Source: Kribbella rubisoli
GTDB lineage: Bacteria; Actinomycetota; Actinomycetes; Propionibacteriales; Kribbellaceae
Direction: 5' to 3'
DNA length: 64,000 nt
Assembly: GCF_004217145.1 (NCBI RefSeq)
Contig: NZ_SHKR01000002.1
Location: 62,001 to 126,000 of the forward strand
Shown here in pieces: positions 53,741 through 62,351 of the stretch. Numbering within the stretch: position 1 is the stretch's first letter; each line of letters opens with the position of its first letter. A model generated the notes under the pieces. It searched no databases. It was given only the letters and a program-made list of their open reading frames with translations, and was not told the DNA's origin. A program made the position numbers and the translations under genes.

Positions 53741-55981
53741 ATGCGTACCAAGCTCCTGACCGCCGTGCTCGCGCTCCTTGCCGGCGTGCTGGTCACCCTG
53801 CCGGCCCGAGCGGCTGCCCCGGCAGCGACCGTCGTACCGATCCAGGTGACCGGCCCGGCGGCGTCGCGGTTCAACCTGGTCGTGATGGGCGACGGCTACA
53901 CCGCGGCCGAGCTGCCGAAGTTCCGCGAGCAGCTCGACAAGCACCTGAACATCCTCTGGAGCATCGAGCCGTTCAAGTCCTACCGGAACTACGTCAACGT
54001 GTACGCCGTCGAGATCGCCTCCCCGGAATCCGGCGTCGACTGCGATCCCGGCCTCACCTCGCCGCAGCGCGACACCCCGCTGCAGATGGGGTTCTGGGGC
54101 GGCTGCAACCCGGCCAGCGTCCAACGCCTGCTGACCGTCAACTCGGCGGCGGCGACGCAGTACGCCGATCTCGTCGCCGGGACCACTGCCTCCAACCGGC
54201 AGATCCTTGCTATCGGCAACAGCGACACGTACGGCGGGGCGGGCGGCACCTATGCGACCGCGTCCGGCGGCAACGCGCTCTCGGCCCTGATCACGCCGCA
54301 CGAGCTCGGCCATTCGCTCGGCGGGCTCCAAGATGAATACGACTATTACGCCCGCGGCGAGCGCGGTGCGCCGTACGTCGGTTCCGAGCCGTCCTCGATC
54401 CACCACACGTTGCTCACCGAGCAGCAAATGCTCGACCAGCACGCGAAGTGGTACCGCTGGCTGGGGGAGCCGTCGGAATCCGGCGGGACGATCGGCCGCT
54501 ACGAGGGCGGGATGTACGCCGGATCAGGCGTCTGGCGGCCCAGTGCGCACTCGATGATGAAGGCGCTCGGGTACTACTTCGACCAGGTCTCGCGCGAGCG
54601 GATGACCCAACGACTCTCGGCCAAGGCGAACCTGTTCCAAGACAGCACGCCGGTCGGCCAAGTCGCCGCGGACCAGGTCGTCTGGCTGCAAACGTTGCAT
54701 CCGCTCGATCACGAGCTAACGGTCTCCTGGGCGGTCGACGGTACGACGCTGCCGACCGCGAACGCTCGCGCCGTCGACCTCTCCACCCAGCACCTGACCG
54801 CCGGCAAGCACACCCTGACCGCGACGATCGTGGACCCGACCACCTTCATCCGCGACCCCGCCGTACGTCCGACCGCCACCCGCTCCTGGACGGTCGACAC
54901 CACCCTGACCGCACCGCCGTCGGCCGGTACGCCGACCTTCACCGGCTCGACGTCCACCGAGCACCCGGTCAGCGCCGACGAAGTCGTGTACGCCGAGACC
55001 TCGCAGCCGAACGCCCCGATCACCTGGCAGGTCGATGGGCAAACCGTGGCGAACCCGGGGAACGACCGCGACTTCGAACTCGCCCCACTCAAGCTCACCG
55101 GCCGGCACACGCTGACCGCTCAGGTCGGCGCCGACGAACGAACCTGGACCGTCGACGGTGTCGAAGCCGTCGTCACCCCGACGATGTCGAAACCCCTGCT
55201 CACAGTGCAGAAGCCGACCGGTCGTGAATACGTATACAACGACGCTTTCACGATGGGGCTCACGGCAACGGATGACAGCCCGGGGTACGTCGTGCCGGAG
55301 TTCCGCGTCGACGGCGACGGTTGGTACAACTACTACGGCTGGCCGACGGATGCGTCCCTGCCGTTCACGTTCACGGCCGAGGGCACCGAGATCGACCAGC
55401 TCGTCTACGGCAAGCTCGGCTTACCGCGGGTCGTGCCGTGGGACGACGTACCGCCCGGGTACGGCCGTCATCAGATCGAGTACCGCGCGATCGATGCCAC
55501 CGGCAACATCGCGAGCCCGCGCCGGTTCACCGTCACGCTCCTGCACCCCGCGCCGGCCTGCACCACCACGATCACCGGCACGCACAACGGCCCGCTCTAC
55601 CTCCGCTCCGGCGTCACGTGCCTGGCCAACGCAACCGTCAACGGCCCGGTCCTGGTCGCGGCTGGTGCCTCGCTGGTCTCCACGGACTCACGCACCAACG
55701 GCCCCGTTCGCGCCGACCAGGCCGCCGACCTGCAGCTCCTACGCTCCACCGTCGCAGGCCCGGTCACCGCCGATCACGTCAGCCGCAGCGTGGTCGTCGT
55801 AGGAAGCACCGTCCAGGGCGCTGTCTCTGTCACCAACGCGTCGACCGAACAACCTTCGGCCCTGGCCGGAAACACCGTCAACGGCCCGCTCGTCTGCCAA
55901 GCCAACGCTCCACAACCGACCAATCTCGAGGCGCCGAACAAGGTATCGGGCCCTCGATCCGGGCAGTGCGCGACGCTCTGA
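53741..55981 (+). CDS. Secreted M64-family metallopeptidase with C-terminal beta domains
   Basis: A 746-residue precursor with a Sec signal peptide (MRTKLLTAVLALLAGVLVTLPARA). The M64 (IgA peptidase family) domain (30-310) has the zinc motif HELGHSLGGLQDEY and the typical VVMGDGYTAAEL start. Two Ig-like domains, a dispensable-looking linker and a C-terminal right-handed repeat region (NGPVLVAAGASL, NGPVRADQAADLQ) follow. It acts outside the cell; the target is unknown. The ATG at 53741 follows GGGGGAG. Confidence 0.88.
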   Translation: MRTKLLTAVLALLAGVLVTLPARAAAPAATVVPIQVTGPAASRFNLVVMGDGYTAAELPKFREQLDKHLNILWSIEPFKSYRNYVNVYAVEIASPESGVDCDPGLTSPQRDTPLQMGFWGGCNPASVQRLLTVNSAAATQYADLVAGTTASNRQILAIGNSDTYGGAGGTYATASGGNALSALITPHELGHSLGGLQDEYDYYARGERGAPYVGSEPSSIHHTLLTEQQMLDQHAKWYRWLGEPSESGGTIGRYEGGMYAGSGVWRPSAHSMMKALGYYFDQVSRERMTQRLSAKANLFQDSTPVGQVAADQVVWLQTLHPLDHELTVSWAVDGTTLPTANARAVDLSTQHLTAGKHTLTATIVDPTTFIRDPAVRPTATRSWTVDTTLTAPPSAGTPTFTGSTSTEHPVSADEVVYAETSQPNAPITWQVDGQTVANPGNDRDFELAPLKLTGRHTLTAQVGADERTWTVDGVEAVVTPTMSKPLLTVQKPTGREYVYNDAFTMGLTATDDSPGYVVPEFRVDGDGWYNYYGWPTDASLPFTFTAEGTEIDQLVYGKLGLPRVVPWDDVPPGYGRHQIEYRAIDATGNIASPRRFTVTLLHPAPACTTTITGTHNGPLYLRSGVTCLANATVNGPVLVAAGASLVSTDSRTNGPVRADQAADLQLLRSTVAGPVTADHVSRSVVVVGSTVQGAVSVTNASTEQPSALAGNTVNGPLVCQANAPQPTNLEAPNKVSGPRSGQCATL

Positions 55982-56082
55982 GCCGAGCAGACATGGACGT
56001 GAGTTTCGCCGACATGTCGCCGGCGACGCGGTTCTCATAACTTTCTGAGTGCGGGGAGTTCCCGCCCTACAGAAGGAGTGAA

Positions 56083-56583
56083 ATGAACGGACTGCGGGTG
56101 GCGTCCCTGATGGCGGCGACGATGACAACCGGTCTGGTGGCCGGCATCTATGCGATCTACGCGAACGCGTTCATGCCCGGCCTGGCCAAGACCGACGACA
56201 AGACCTTTGTCGGAGCCTTCACCGCGGTGGACCGGGCGATCGTGAACCCGCTCTTCCTCGGTCTGGGCTTCCTGGGCGCGGCACTCTTCACGGTGCTCGC
56301 CGGTCTCCTCAGCCTGAAGGAGAAGGCGCTGCCGTGGATCGCGGTCGCGTTCGTGCTGTACCTGGTCACGATCATCGTCACGATGGCGGTGAACGTCCCC
56401 CTCAACGACGCCCTGAAGGCCGCCGGAGACCCGGCAACGATCGACGTCGCGGCGGCCCGAGCGGCCTTCAACGAGTCGAAATGGGTCGCCTTCAACCTGC
56501 TCCGCACGATCCTCGCCCTGGTGTCCTTCGGCCTCCTCGGCTGGGCGCTCTACCTGACCGGTAAGTCCGCCGCTCAGCCCTGA
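56083..56583 (+). CDS. DUF1772 (anthrone-oxygenase-like) membrane protein
   Basis: A 166-residue protein with four predicted membrane helices and the family motif NVPLNDAL. Some members act as anthrone oxygenases in polyketide pathways, but no such pathway is near. The ATG follows AAGGAG. Confidence 0.82.
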   Translation: MNGLRVASLMAATMTTGLVAGIYAIYANAFMPGLAKTDDKTFVGAFTAVDRAIVNPLFLGLGFLGAALFTVLAGLLSLKEKALPWIAVAFVLYLVTIIVTMAVNVPLNDALKAAGDPATIDVAAARAAFNESKWVAFNLLRTILALVSFGLLGWALYLTGKSAAQP

Positions 56584-56641
56584 GGTTATTTGCAGTATTT
56601 GCAGGTACCGTTCGTCGCGAATCGGCGCCCGGGGAGGCAGC

Positions 56642-56903
56642 GTGGACGCCGGACAGGTGAAGCTCGGCCGGATCGTGTACTGGCTCGGGCACGATCCTGA
56701 GCTCGACGTCACGATCGCGTACGACTCGCCGGCCGGTTCCCACGAGGTCAAGGCGCGGATGCGGACCTCGCCCCGACCGGGTGCCCGCCGACGGCAGCCG
56801 CGTGATCGTGTACGACGACCTGCGCGGCGCCGTACACATCGAGCTCGACCGCGACGCCGGTCCGACGTACGAGCCGGAGGCGCGGTACGCCGCCTCGGAA
56901 TGA
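56642..56903 (+). pseudogene. Small conserved-looking gene broken by a one-base frameshift
   Basis: GTG at 56642 follows a strong GGGGAGG site. The first frame reads VKLGRIVYWLGHDPELDV through KARMRTS. The sense then continues in the next frame as DRVPADGSRVIVYDDLRG to AASE and a TGA at 56901-56903. The switch falls at a run of four C (56771-56774); removing one C restores an 86-residue protein. The span is 262 bases, one more than a multiple of three. It may be a true mutation, a sequencing error or, less likely, programmed frameshifting. Confidence 0.65.
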
Positions 56904-56921
56904 TTTTGAGAGACTGTCCGC

Positions 56922-57749
56922 GTGCCACCAGTTCAAGCTCCGCCCTCGCAGCAGCTCCCCGCGGTCCAGAAGCTCCGGGTGAGGTTCGCCAAGCGGGGAC
57001 GGCTGCGATTCACCTCACACCGCGACTTCCAGCGGGCGTTCGAGCGCGCCGTACGGCGGGCCGGGCTGCCGGTGGCGTTCTCGCACGGCTTCAGCCCGCA
57101 CCCCAAGATCTCGTACGCCGGTGCCGCGCCGACCGGAGCCGCCTCCGAAGCGGAGTACCTGGAGATATCGCTCACACACGAACGGGACGCCGACGAGGTC
57201 CGGGCCGCCCTCGACGGGGCGCTGCCGCCGGGGCTGGACGTACTCGAGGTGGTCGTCGCCGGGCCGGGGTCACTGGCCGAGCGACTCGAGGCCAGTGAGT
57301 GGCGGATCGCGTTACCGGGGGTGGATCCCGAGGCGGCCGGAGCCGCGGTGGAGGCCTTCCTGGCGCGGGACGAAATTATGGTCGAGCGCATGACCAAACG
57401 AGGGGTTCGCTCGTTCGACTGTCGGGCTGCCGTTCTCCGACTCACCGTCGCGAGTGAACCGGGGTCGGTTGAGACGTGTGCGATACTGCAAGTGGTGTTA
57501 CGGCACGGAACCCCGGCCGTGAGACCCGACGACGTTCTCGCCGGCGCGCTCGAGGTAGCGACGCTCCCGGTGACGGGCCCGGCTCTTTTGACCAGGCTCG
57601 CCCAGGGCCCGCTCACCACGGACACCGGCACGGTGGAAGACCCGCTCGCTCGTGACCGCGACGCCAACCAGGCGACCGCGACCGGCCAGGCAGATCCCCA
57701 CCAGACGCACACAGCGGAGGGCGACGCCGCCGCTCCCTCTGTGCCCTGA
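56922..57749 (+). CDS. TIGR03936/DUF2344 radical SAM-associated protein
   Basis: A 275-residue protein with the family start LRVRFAKRGRLRFTSHRDFQRAFERAVRRAGLPVAFS and FSPHPKISYAGA. It is the usual partner of the TIGR03960 radical SAM protein, sometimes fused to it, and both precede rne. The C-terminal 50 residues are low-complexity and probably disordered. Start GTG at 56922. The partnership with the radical SAM gene is broken in space by 12.3 kb here. Confidence 0.9.
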   Translation: MPPVQAPPSQQLPAVQKLRVRFAKRGRLRFTSHRDFQRAFERAVRRAGLPVAFSHGFSPHPKISYAGAAPTGAASEAEYLEISLTHERDADEVRAALDGALPPGLDVLEVVVAGPGSLAERLEASEWRIALPGVDPEAAGAAVEAFLARDEIMVERMTKRGVRSFDCRAAVLRLTVASEPGSVETCAILQVVLRHGTPAVRPDDVLAGALEVATLPVTGPALLTRLAQGPLTTDTGTVEDPLARDRDANQATATGQADPHQTHTAEGDAAAPSVP

Positions 57750-57789
57750 GCGCGGGCGGAGCGGATCCAGCAGGCTTCCGCCACGCGGC

Positions 57790-57812
57790 GGCCCCGGGAT
57801 GATTTCCGGGCC
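57790..57812 (+). promoter_or_regulatory. Hairpin in the rne leader
   Basis: GGCCCCGG (57790-57797) pairs with CCGGGCC (57806-57812) with one bulged C around gatgattt. It lies in the 155-base spacer before rne. RNase E genes often control themselves through leader structures; that role here is only inferred. Confidence 0.35.
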
Positions 57813-57904
57813 GGGCGCGGCGAACCGTGACCGCCTTGTGGCCGCGCCGGACCCGTGACAGGGGTCGCAGGATGCGCCGGAGGGCTTGAGGAGACCCGCA
57901 CTAC

Positions 57905-60900
57905 ATGCTCGACAACGAGCCGACCACCGAGGCAGCCGACACGGCTGCCACCGCCCAGCCCACCGCCTCCACCCGCAGGACCGCGAAGAAGGCGCCGGCT
58001 GCCAAGAAGACCACCACCACGCGGAAGCGCACGGTGAAGACCGCCTCCGAAGACGGCGCTGCGGTCCCGACCCAGTCCGACGCGCAGACCGCCGATCCGG
58101 CGCCCGCGCCGGCCAAGAAGGCGGCAGCCAAGAAGACTGCGGCGAAGAAGACCACGGCCAAGAAGGCCGCGGCGAAGGCTCCGGCCAAGAAGTCGGCCCG
58201 CGCCGCCAAGACCGCTGAGCAGGACATCTTCCCGCAGTTCGTCCCCGACGACGCGCCGGAAACCGCAGCTGCGGCTCCCGCGAAGAAGACCACCCGCAAG
58301 CGCACCGCCAAGAAGGCCGCCGCGCCGGACCTGCTGTCAGCAGACTCGCCGGTCACCGACGGCCCGGTAGCCGACGCCGAGACCAGCACGCCGGCCGCGG
58401 ACGCCCCCGCCCGCAAGCGCACCTCCCGCCGCCGTTCGAGCAAGACCGCCGAGCCGGCCGCAGACGCCGGCTCCGCCCACGGCGACTCCGGCGCGACGAC
58501 CCGCGGTGGAGCTGACACCGACTCCGCCGTGACCGACGGCGGCTCCACAGACCGCTCCGGTTCTGCCGGATCCACCGGCACCTCCGCTGACGGCGTCGAG
58601 GTGCCGGCTGAGGAGTCGGGCACCCGCCGTACCCGTCGGCGTGCAGCCGCCCCCGCGGCCGTGCTGTTCCAGGCGCCGACCGGCGGCCCCCAGCAGCAGG
58701 CCGCACCCCAGCAGGCCGAGCCGGCCGCGACGGTTGAAGCGACCTCCGAGGCGAGCCCGGAGCCTGGGACCGACGAGCAGCCGACCAGCAACCGCCGTCG
58801 CCGCAGCCGTCGTAACCGCGACGCCGAGGCCCGCGAGACCGAGGTAGCCGAGGAGACCACCGACGCCGCCCAGCCGCAGGCAAGCGCTACCGACACCCCC
58901 GCCGACGAGACCAGCAGGTCAACCGGAAGGTCCCGGACCCGGTCCGCCAGGAAGACCACCGACACCGCCGGTGCCACCGCCTCGGCCGCAACCGCGACGG
59001 GCGCGACCGGCACGGACCTCGACACCGAGACCGACGAGGCGGACGAGGAGTCCGCGGACGTCACCGACGCACAGTCCGAGGACGGCGAGGAAGGTGGCGA
59101 GGGGACTCGTCGTCGCCGTCGCCGCCGCGGTGGCCGTCGTCGTCGCAAGTCCGGTGACGGCGCTGACGACAACGCCGACGACCAGTCCGACGACGAGGAC
59201 GAGCCCGACACCCAGGACACCGACCAGGATGCCGACGCGTCCGACGACAGCGACCAGGACGGTGCGGCCGACTCCGACGAGGACGGCGAGGCAGGCAGCT
59301 CGTCCCGGCGTCGCCGCCGTCGCCGTCGCCGCAAGGGCGAGGACAGCGGCGCCGCGTCCCCGGACGACCCCGACGAAACCGTCGTACGGGTCCGTGAGCC
59401 GCGCAGCAAGACCGTCAACAACGAGATCACCGCGGTCGAGGGTTCGACCCGCCTCGAGGCGAAGAAGCAGCGCCGCCGCGAGGGTCGCGCCGCCGGCCGC
59501 CGCCGCGCGCCGATCGTCACCGAGGCCGAGTTCCTGGCCCGTCGTGAGTCGGTCGAGCGGACGATGGTCATCCGGTCCCGCGACGACCTGACCCAGATCG
59601 CGGTCTCCGAGGACAACGTCCTGGTCGAGCACTACGTGACCACCGCCGAGCAGACGTCGCTGATCGGCAACGTCTACCTCGGCCGCGTGCAGAACGTGCT
59701 GCCGAGCATGGAGGCCGCGTTCATCGATATCGGCAAGGGCCGCAACGCGGTGCTGTACGCCGGTGAGGTTGACTGGGCGACCCTTGGTGGCGCCAACGGT
59801 CCGCGCAAGATCGAGCAGGTGCTGAAGTCCGGTCAGGCAGTCCTGGTCCAGGTGACCAAGGACCCGATCGGCCACAAGGGCGCCCGGCTCACCAACCAGA
59901 TCAGCCTCCCCGGCCGGTACGTCGTGTACGTCCCGCGCGGCGGCAACGGCGGTATCAGCCGCAAGCTGCCCGACACCGAGCGGAACCGGCTGAAGACGAT
60001 CCTCAAGGACATCGTTCCCGACGAGGCCGGCGTGATCGTCCGGACCGCCGCGGAAGGCGCCTCGGAGGAGGAGCTGACCGCCGACGTCAGCCGGCTGCAG
60101 TCCGCCTGGGAGGACATCGACAAGAAGTCCAAGAACGGCCAGGCCCCGCAGTTGCTGTACGGCGAGCCGGATCTGCTGATCCGCGTCGTCCGCGACCTGT
60201 TCACCGAGGACTTCGCGAAGCTCGTCATCTCCGGCGACCGTGCGTACGAGCAGGTCCGTGAGTACGTCGCCGGCGTCGCGCCGCACCTGGCCGACCGGGT
60301 CGAGAAGTGGGGCGGGGACGGCGACGTCTTCGCGAGCTACCGGATCGACGAGCAGATCAAGAAGGCGCTGGACCGCAAGGTCTGGCTGCCGTCGGGCGGC
60401 TCGCTGATCATCGACCGGACCGAGGCGATGACCGTCGTCGACGTCAACACCGGCAAGTTCACCGGCTCCGGGGGCAACCTCGAGGAGACCGTCACCAAGA
60501 ACAACCTGGAAGCGGCCGAGGAGATCGTCCGCCAGCTCCGGCTGCGTGACATCGGCGGCATCATCGTCATCGACTTCATCGACATGGTGCTCGAGTCGAA
60601 CCGCGATCTCGTACTGCGCCGGCTGGTCGAGTGCCTGGGCCGCGACCGGACCAAGCACCAGGTCGCCGAGGTCACCTCGCTCGGCCTGGTCCAGATGACC
60701 CGGAAGCGGATCGGCACCGGCCTGCTCGAGGCGTTCAGCGAGAACTGCGACCACTGCGGTGGCCGCGGCCTGATCCTGCACGACGAGCCGAAGGAGTCAC
60801 GCCGCCGCGACAGCCGCAACGGCCAGGGCAACAACGGCAACGGCCAGAGCAACGGTCAGAGCAACGGCAACTCGAACGGCAACGGCAACGGTCAGGACCA

Positions 60901-61372
60901 CGCCAAGTCCGCGCCGGCGGAGGAGGGCGGCCGGAAGAGCTCGCGCCGTCGCCGGGGCAAGGGCCGCGGCGAGGACGAGGCAGCCGAGCCGACGGCGGCC
61001 GAGACCGCTCAGCACAACGCCGACGCCGCCCAGAGACTCGCGCAGATCGCCGCCGCTTCCGCGAAGAAGGACGACGAGCACGGTACTCCGGAACCGACCG
61101 GCTACCCGATCTCTGCCGACGCCGACGACCACGTCAGCCCCGAGGCGACCGGCTTCCCGGCCGACACGGCTCAGGCGACGACCGTGATCACCGAGGCAGC
61201 GGAGTCGACCGGCGCCGAGGCCGCGGGCGAGGCGGCCGACCCGGCCGACGCCGCCCAGAACGGCGCCACCAAGAGCACCCGGCGGCGGCGCAGCAGCCGC
61301 AGCCGCAGCAAGACCGCTACCGAGGGTGAGGGCGTGGAGCAGTCCGAAACGCTCGTCACCACCGGCAGTTAG
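57905..61372 (+). CDS. rne: Ribonuclease E/G
   Basis: A 1155-residue endoribonuclease for mRNA decay and rRNA maturation. Residues 1-540 are a long disordered extension rich in AKKTTAKK, acidic runs and clusters of Arg. The S1 domain starts near 580 (LIGNVYLGRVQNV), the catalytic DNase I-like part has DVNTGKFTG (about 844) and IIVIDFIDM (about 885), and the zinc link is CDHCGG (about 947-950). A second disordered tail with Asn/Gly repeats follows (about 965-1155). The flanking arms likely bind RNA and partners, the mycobacterial-type layout. Confidence 0.93.
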   Translation: MLDNEPTTEAADTAATAQPTASTRRTAKKAPAAKKTTTTRKRTVKTASEDGAAVPTQSDAQTADPAPAPAKKAAAKKTAAKKTTAKKAAAKAPAKKSARAAKTAEQDIFPQFVPDDAPETAAAAPAKKTTRKRTAKKAAAPDLLSADSPVTDGPVADAETSTPAADAPARKRTSRRRSSKTAEPAADAGSAHGDSGATTRGGADTDSAVTDGGSTDRSGSAGSTGTSADGVEVPAEESGTRRTRRRAAAPAAVLFQAPTGGPQQQAAPQQAEPAATVEATSEASPEPGTDEQPTSNRRRRSRRNRDAEARETEVAEETTDAAQPQASATDTPADETSRSTGRSRTRSARKTTDTAGATASAATATGATGTDLDTETDEADEESADVTDAQSEDGEEGGEGTRRRRRRRGGRRRRKSGDGADDNADDQSDDEDEPDTQDTDQDADASDDSDQDGAADSDEDGEAGSSSRRRRRRRRRKGEDSGAASPDDPDETVVRVREPRSKTVNNEITAVEGSTRLEAKKQRRREGRAAGRRRAPIVTEAEFLARRESVERTMVIRSRDDLTQIAVSEDNVLVEHYVTTAEQTSLIGNVYLGRVQNVLPSMEAAFIDIGKGRNAVLYAGEVDWATLGGANGPRKIEQVLKSGQAVLVQVTKDPIGHKGARLTNQISLPGRYVVYVPRGGNGGISRKLPDTERNRLKTILKDIVPDEAGVIVRTAAEGASEEELTADVSRLQSAWEDIDKKSKNGQAPQLLYGEPDLLIRVVRDLFTEDFAKLVISGDRAYEQVREYVAGVAPHLADRVEKWGGDGDVFASYRIDEQIKKALDRKVWLPSGGSLIIDRTEAMTVVDVNTGKFTGSGGNLEETVTKNNLEAAEEIVRQLRLRDIGGIIVIDFIDMVLESNRDLVLRRLVECLGRDRTKHQVAEVTSLGLVQMTRKRIGTGLLEAFSENCDHCGGRGLILHDEPKESRRRDSRNGQGNNGNGQSNGQSNGNSNGNGNGQDHAKSAPAEEGGRKSSRRRRGKGRGEDEAAEPTAAETAQHNADAAQRLAQIAAASAKKDDEHGTPEPTGYPISADADDHVSPEATGFPADTAQATTVITEAAESTGAEAAGEAADPADAAQNGATKSTRRRRSSRSRSKTATEGEGVEQSETLVTTGS

Positions 61373-61422
61373 GCCGTGGCTGAACCGATTTCGGGTTTGC
61401 GGACCCGGGGTTGTAAGCTATT

Positions 61423-61450
61423 GGTTCGGTGCGCTGAGGCGCACCGAACC
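61423..61450 (+). terminator. Perfect 12-bp-stem hairpin between rne and rplU
   Basis: GGTTCGGTGCGC (61423-61434) and GCGCACCGAACC (61439-61450) form a perfect stem with a tgag loop. No T tract follows, so it may be an rne terminator or part of an rplU leader. A second pairing, ATTACA (61477-61482) with TGTAAT (about 61498-61503), lies closer to rplU. Confidence 0.6.
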
Positions 61451-61533
61451 TGTGCTTGATGTGAGAGTGAGTGGATTACAGCCTCTCGCGTCACGCTTGT
61501 AATTTTCCGAACCAGCAGAGAGTGAGATCCACG

Positions 61534-61851
61534 GTGTACGCGATCGTGCGCAGTGGCGGCACCCAGCAGAAGGTCGCCGTCGGCGATGTCATCGAGATCG
61601 ACAGCCTGACGGACAAGGTGGGCGACACTGTGTCCCTTCCGGCGGTCCTGGTCGTCGATGGCGACACCGTGACGACCGACTCTGCGGCGCTGGCCAAGGT
61701 GGCCGTTTCGGCTGAGGTTCTCGGGCGCTCCAAGGGCCCGAAGATCACCATCATGAAGTACAAGAACAAGACCGGTTACCGCAAGCGCCAGGGGCACCGT
61801 CAGCACTACACCCAGGTCAAGGTCACCGCGATCGACGCGAAGAAGAAGTGA
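61534..61851 (+). CDS. rplU: Ribosomal protein L21
   Basis: A 105-residue protein of the 50S subunit. The sequence starts [18 protein letters not shown], with the C-terminal [17 protein letters not shown] block that binds 23S rRNA. GTG at 61534 gives the usual N-terminus; an upstream open frame from 61471 would add 21 unrelated residues. Confidence 0.95.
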   Translation: MYAIVRSGGTQQKVAVGDVIEIDSLTDKVGDTVSLPAVLVVDGDTVTTDSAALAKVAVSAEVLGRSKGPKITIMKYKNKTGYRKRQGHRQHYTQVKVTAIDAKKK

Positions 61852-61863
61852 GCTGATCTAGAT

Positions 61864-62124
61864 ATGGCACACAAAAAGGGAGCAGCGTCGACCCGTAACG
61901 GTCGCGACTCCAACGCGCAGCGGCTCGGCGTGAAGCGGTTCGGCGGTCAGCTGGTCAACGCCGGCGAGATCATCGTCCGTCAGCGCGGCACGCACTTCCA
62001 CCCGGGCAACATGGTCGGCCGTGGCGGCGACGACACGCTGTTCGCGCTGGCCGAGGGCCACGTGGAGTTCGGCACCCGGCGCGGTCGCCGCGTCGTCAAC
62101 ATCGTCCCGGCCCCGGCGGAGTAA
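61864..62124 (+). CDS. rpmA: Ribosomal protein L27
   Basis: An 86-residue protein starting [16 protein letters not shown], whose N-terminus reaches the peptidyl-transferase centre. No N-terminal cleavage extension of the firmicute kind is present. It is 12 bases after rplU in the same operon. Confidence 0.96.
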   Translation: MAHKKGAASTRNGRDSNAQRLGVKRFGGQLVNAGEIIVRQRGTHFHPGNMVGRGGDDTLFALAEGHVEFGTRRGRRVVNIVPAPAE

Positions 62125-62160
62125 CACCGCCACCCGGACGTTTCAGTAAGCTCTTCAAGA

Positions 62161-62195
62161 GGGCGGGTCGCGGAATACCGCGGACCCGCCCTTTT
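62161..62195 (+). terminator. Intrinsic terminator after rpmA
   Basis: GGGCGGGTCGCGG (62161-62173) pairs with CCGCGGACCCGCCC (62178-62191), with one bulge and an aata loop, and is followed by TTTT. This is a classic intrinsic terminator and ends the rplU-rpmA transcript before obgE. Confidence 0.85.
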
Positions 62196-62210
62196 GCTGT
62201 ATCGAAGGAC

Positions 62211-62297
62211 GTCTCAGGGGTCAACCCCCGAGATGGCCGGTTGCGGACCGAGAATCTGCCTCCGCAACCGGCAGGCTCAGGGGTTGACCCCTGAGAC
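62211..62297. repeat. Dispersed 87-bp palindromic element, copy B
   Basis: Arms of 36 nt (62211-62246 and 62262-62297) pair at all but 4 positions around a 15-nt loop. They contain AGGGGTCAACCCC and AGGGGTTGACCCCT cores and GCCGGTTGCGG/CCGCAACCGGC stems. Same length, loop and core as copy A at 44675-44761. It follows the rpmA terminator and precedes obgE by 54 bases, so it could also shape the obgE leader. Confidence 0.88.
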
Positions 62298-62351
62298 GGA
62301 CGCTGGAGCCGGCGGGCTGATTGGCAGATATCACAGGAAGTAGAGACACCG

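Noticed and set aside
44659..56921. Integrative element with tRNA attachment site
   Set aside because: No integrase, transposase, tRNA or flanking direct repeat was found at the borders; only the palindromic element is present.
57901..59616. 571-codon Ser/Arg-rich minus-strand frame opposite rne
   Set aside because: It is a shadow of the low-complexity N-terminal arm of RNase E; no ribosome site or recognisable domain.
58919..60781. 620-codon minus-strand frame opposite rne
   Set aside because: Antisense composition, overlaps the conserved catalytic domain of RNase E; not supported as a gene.
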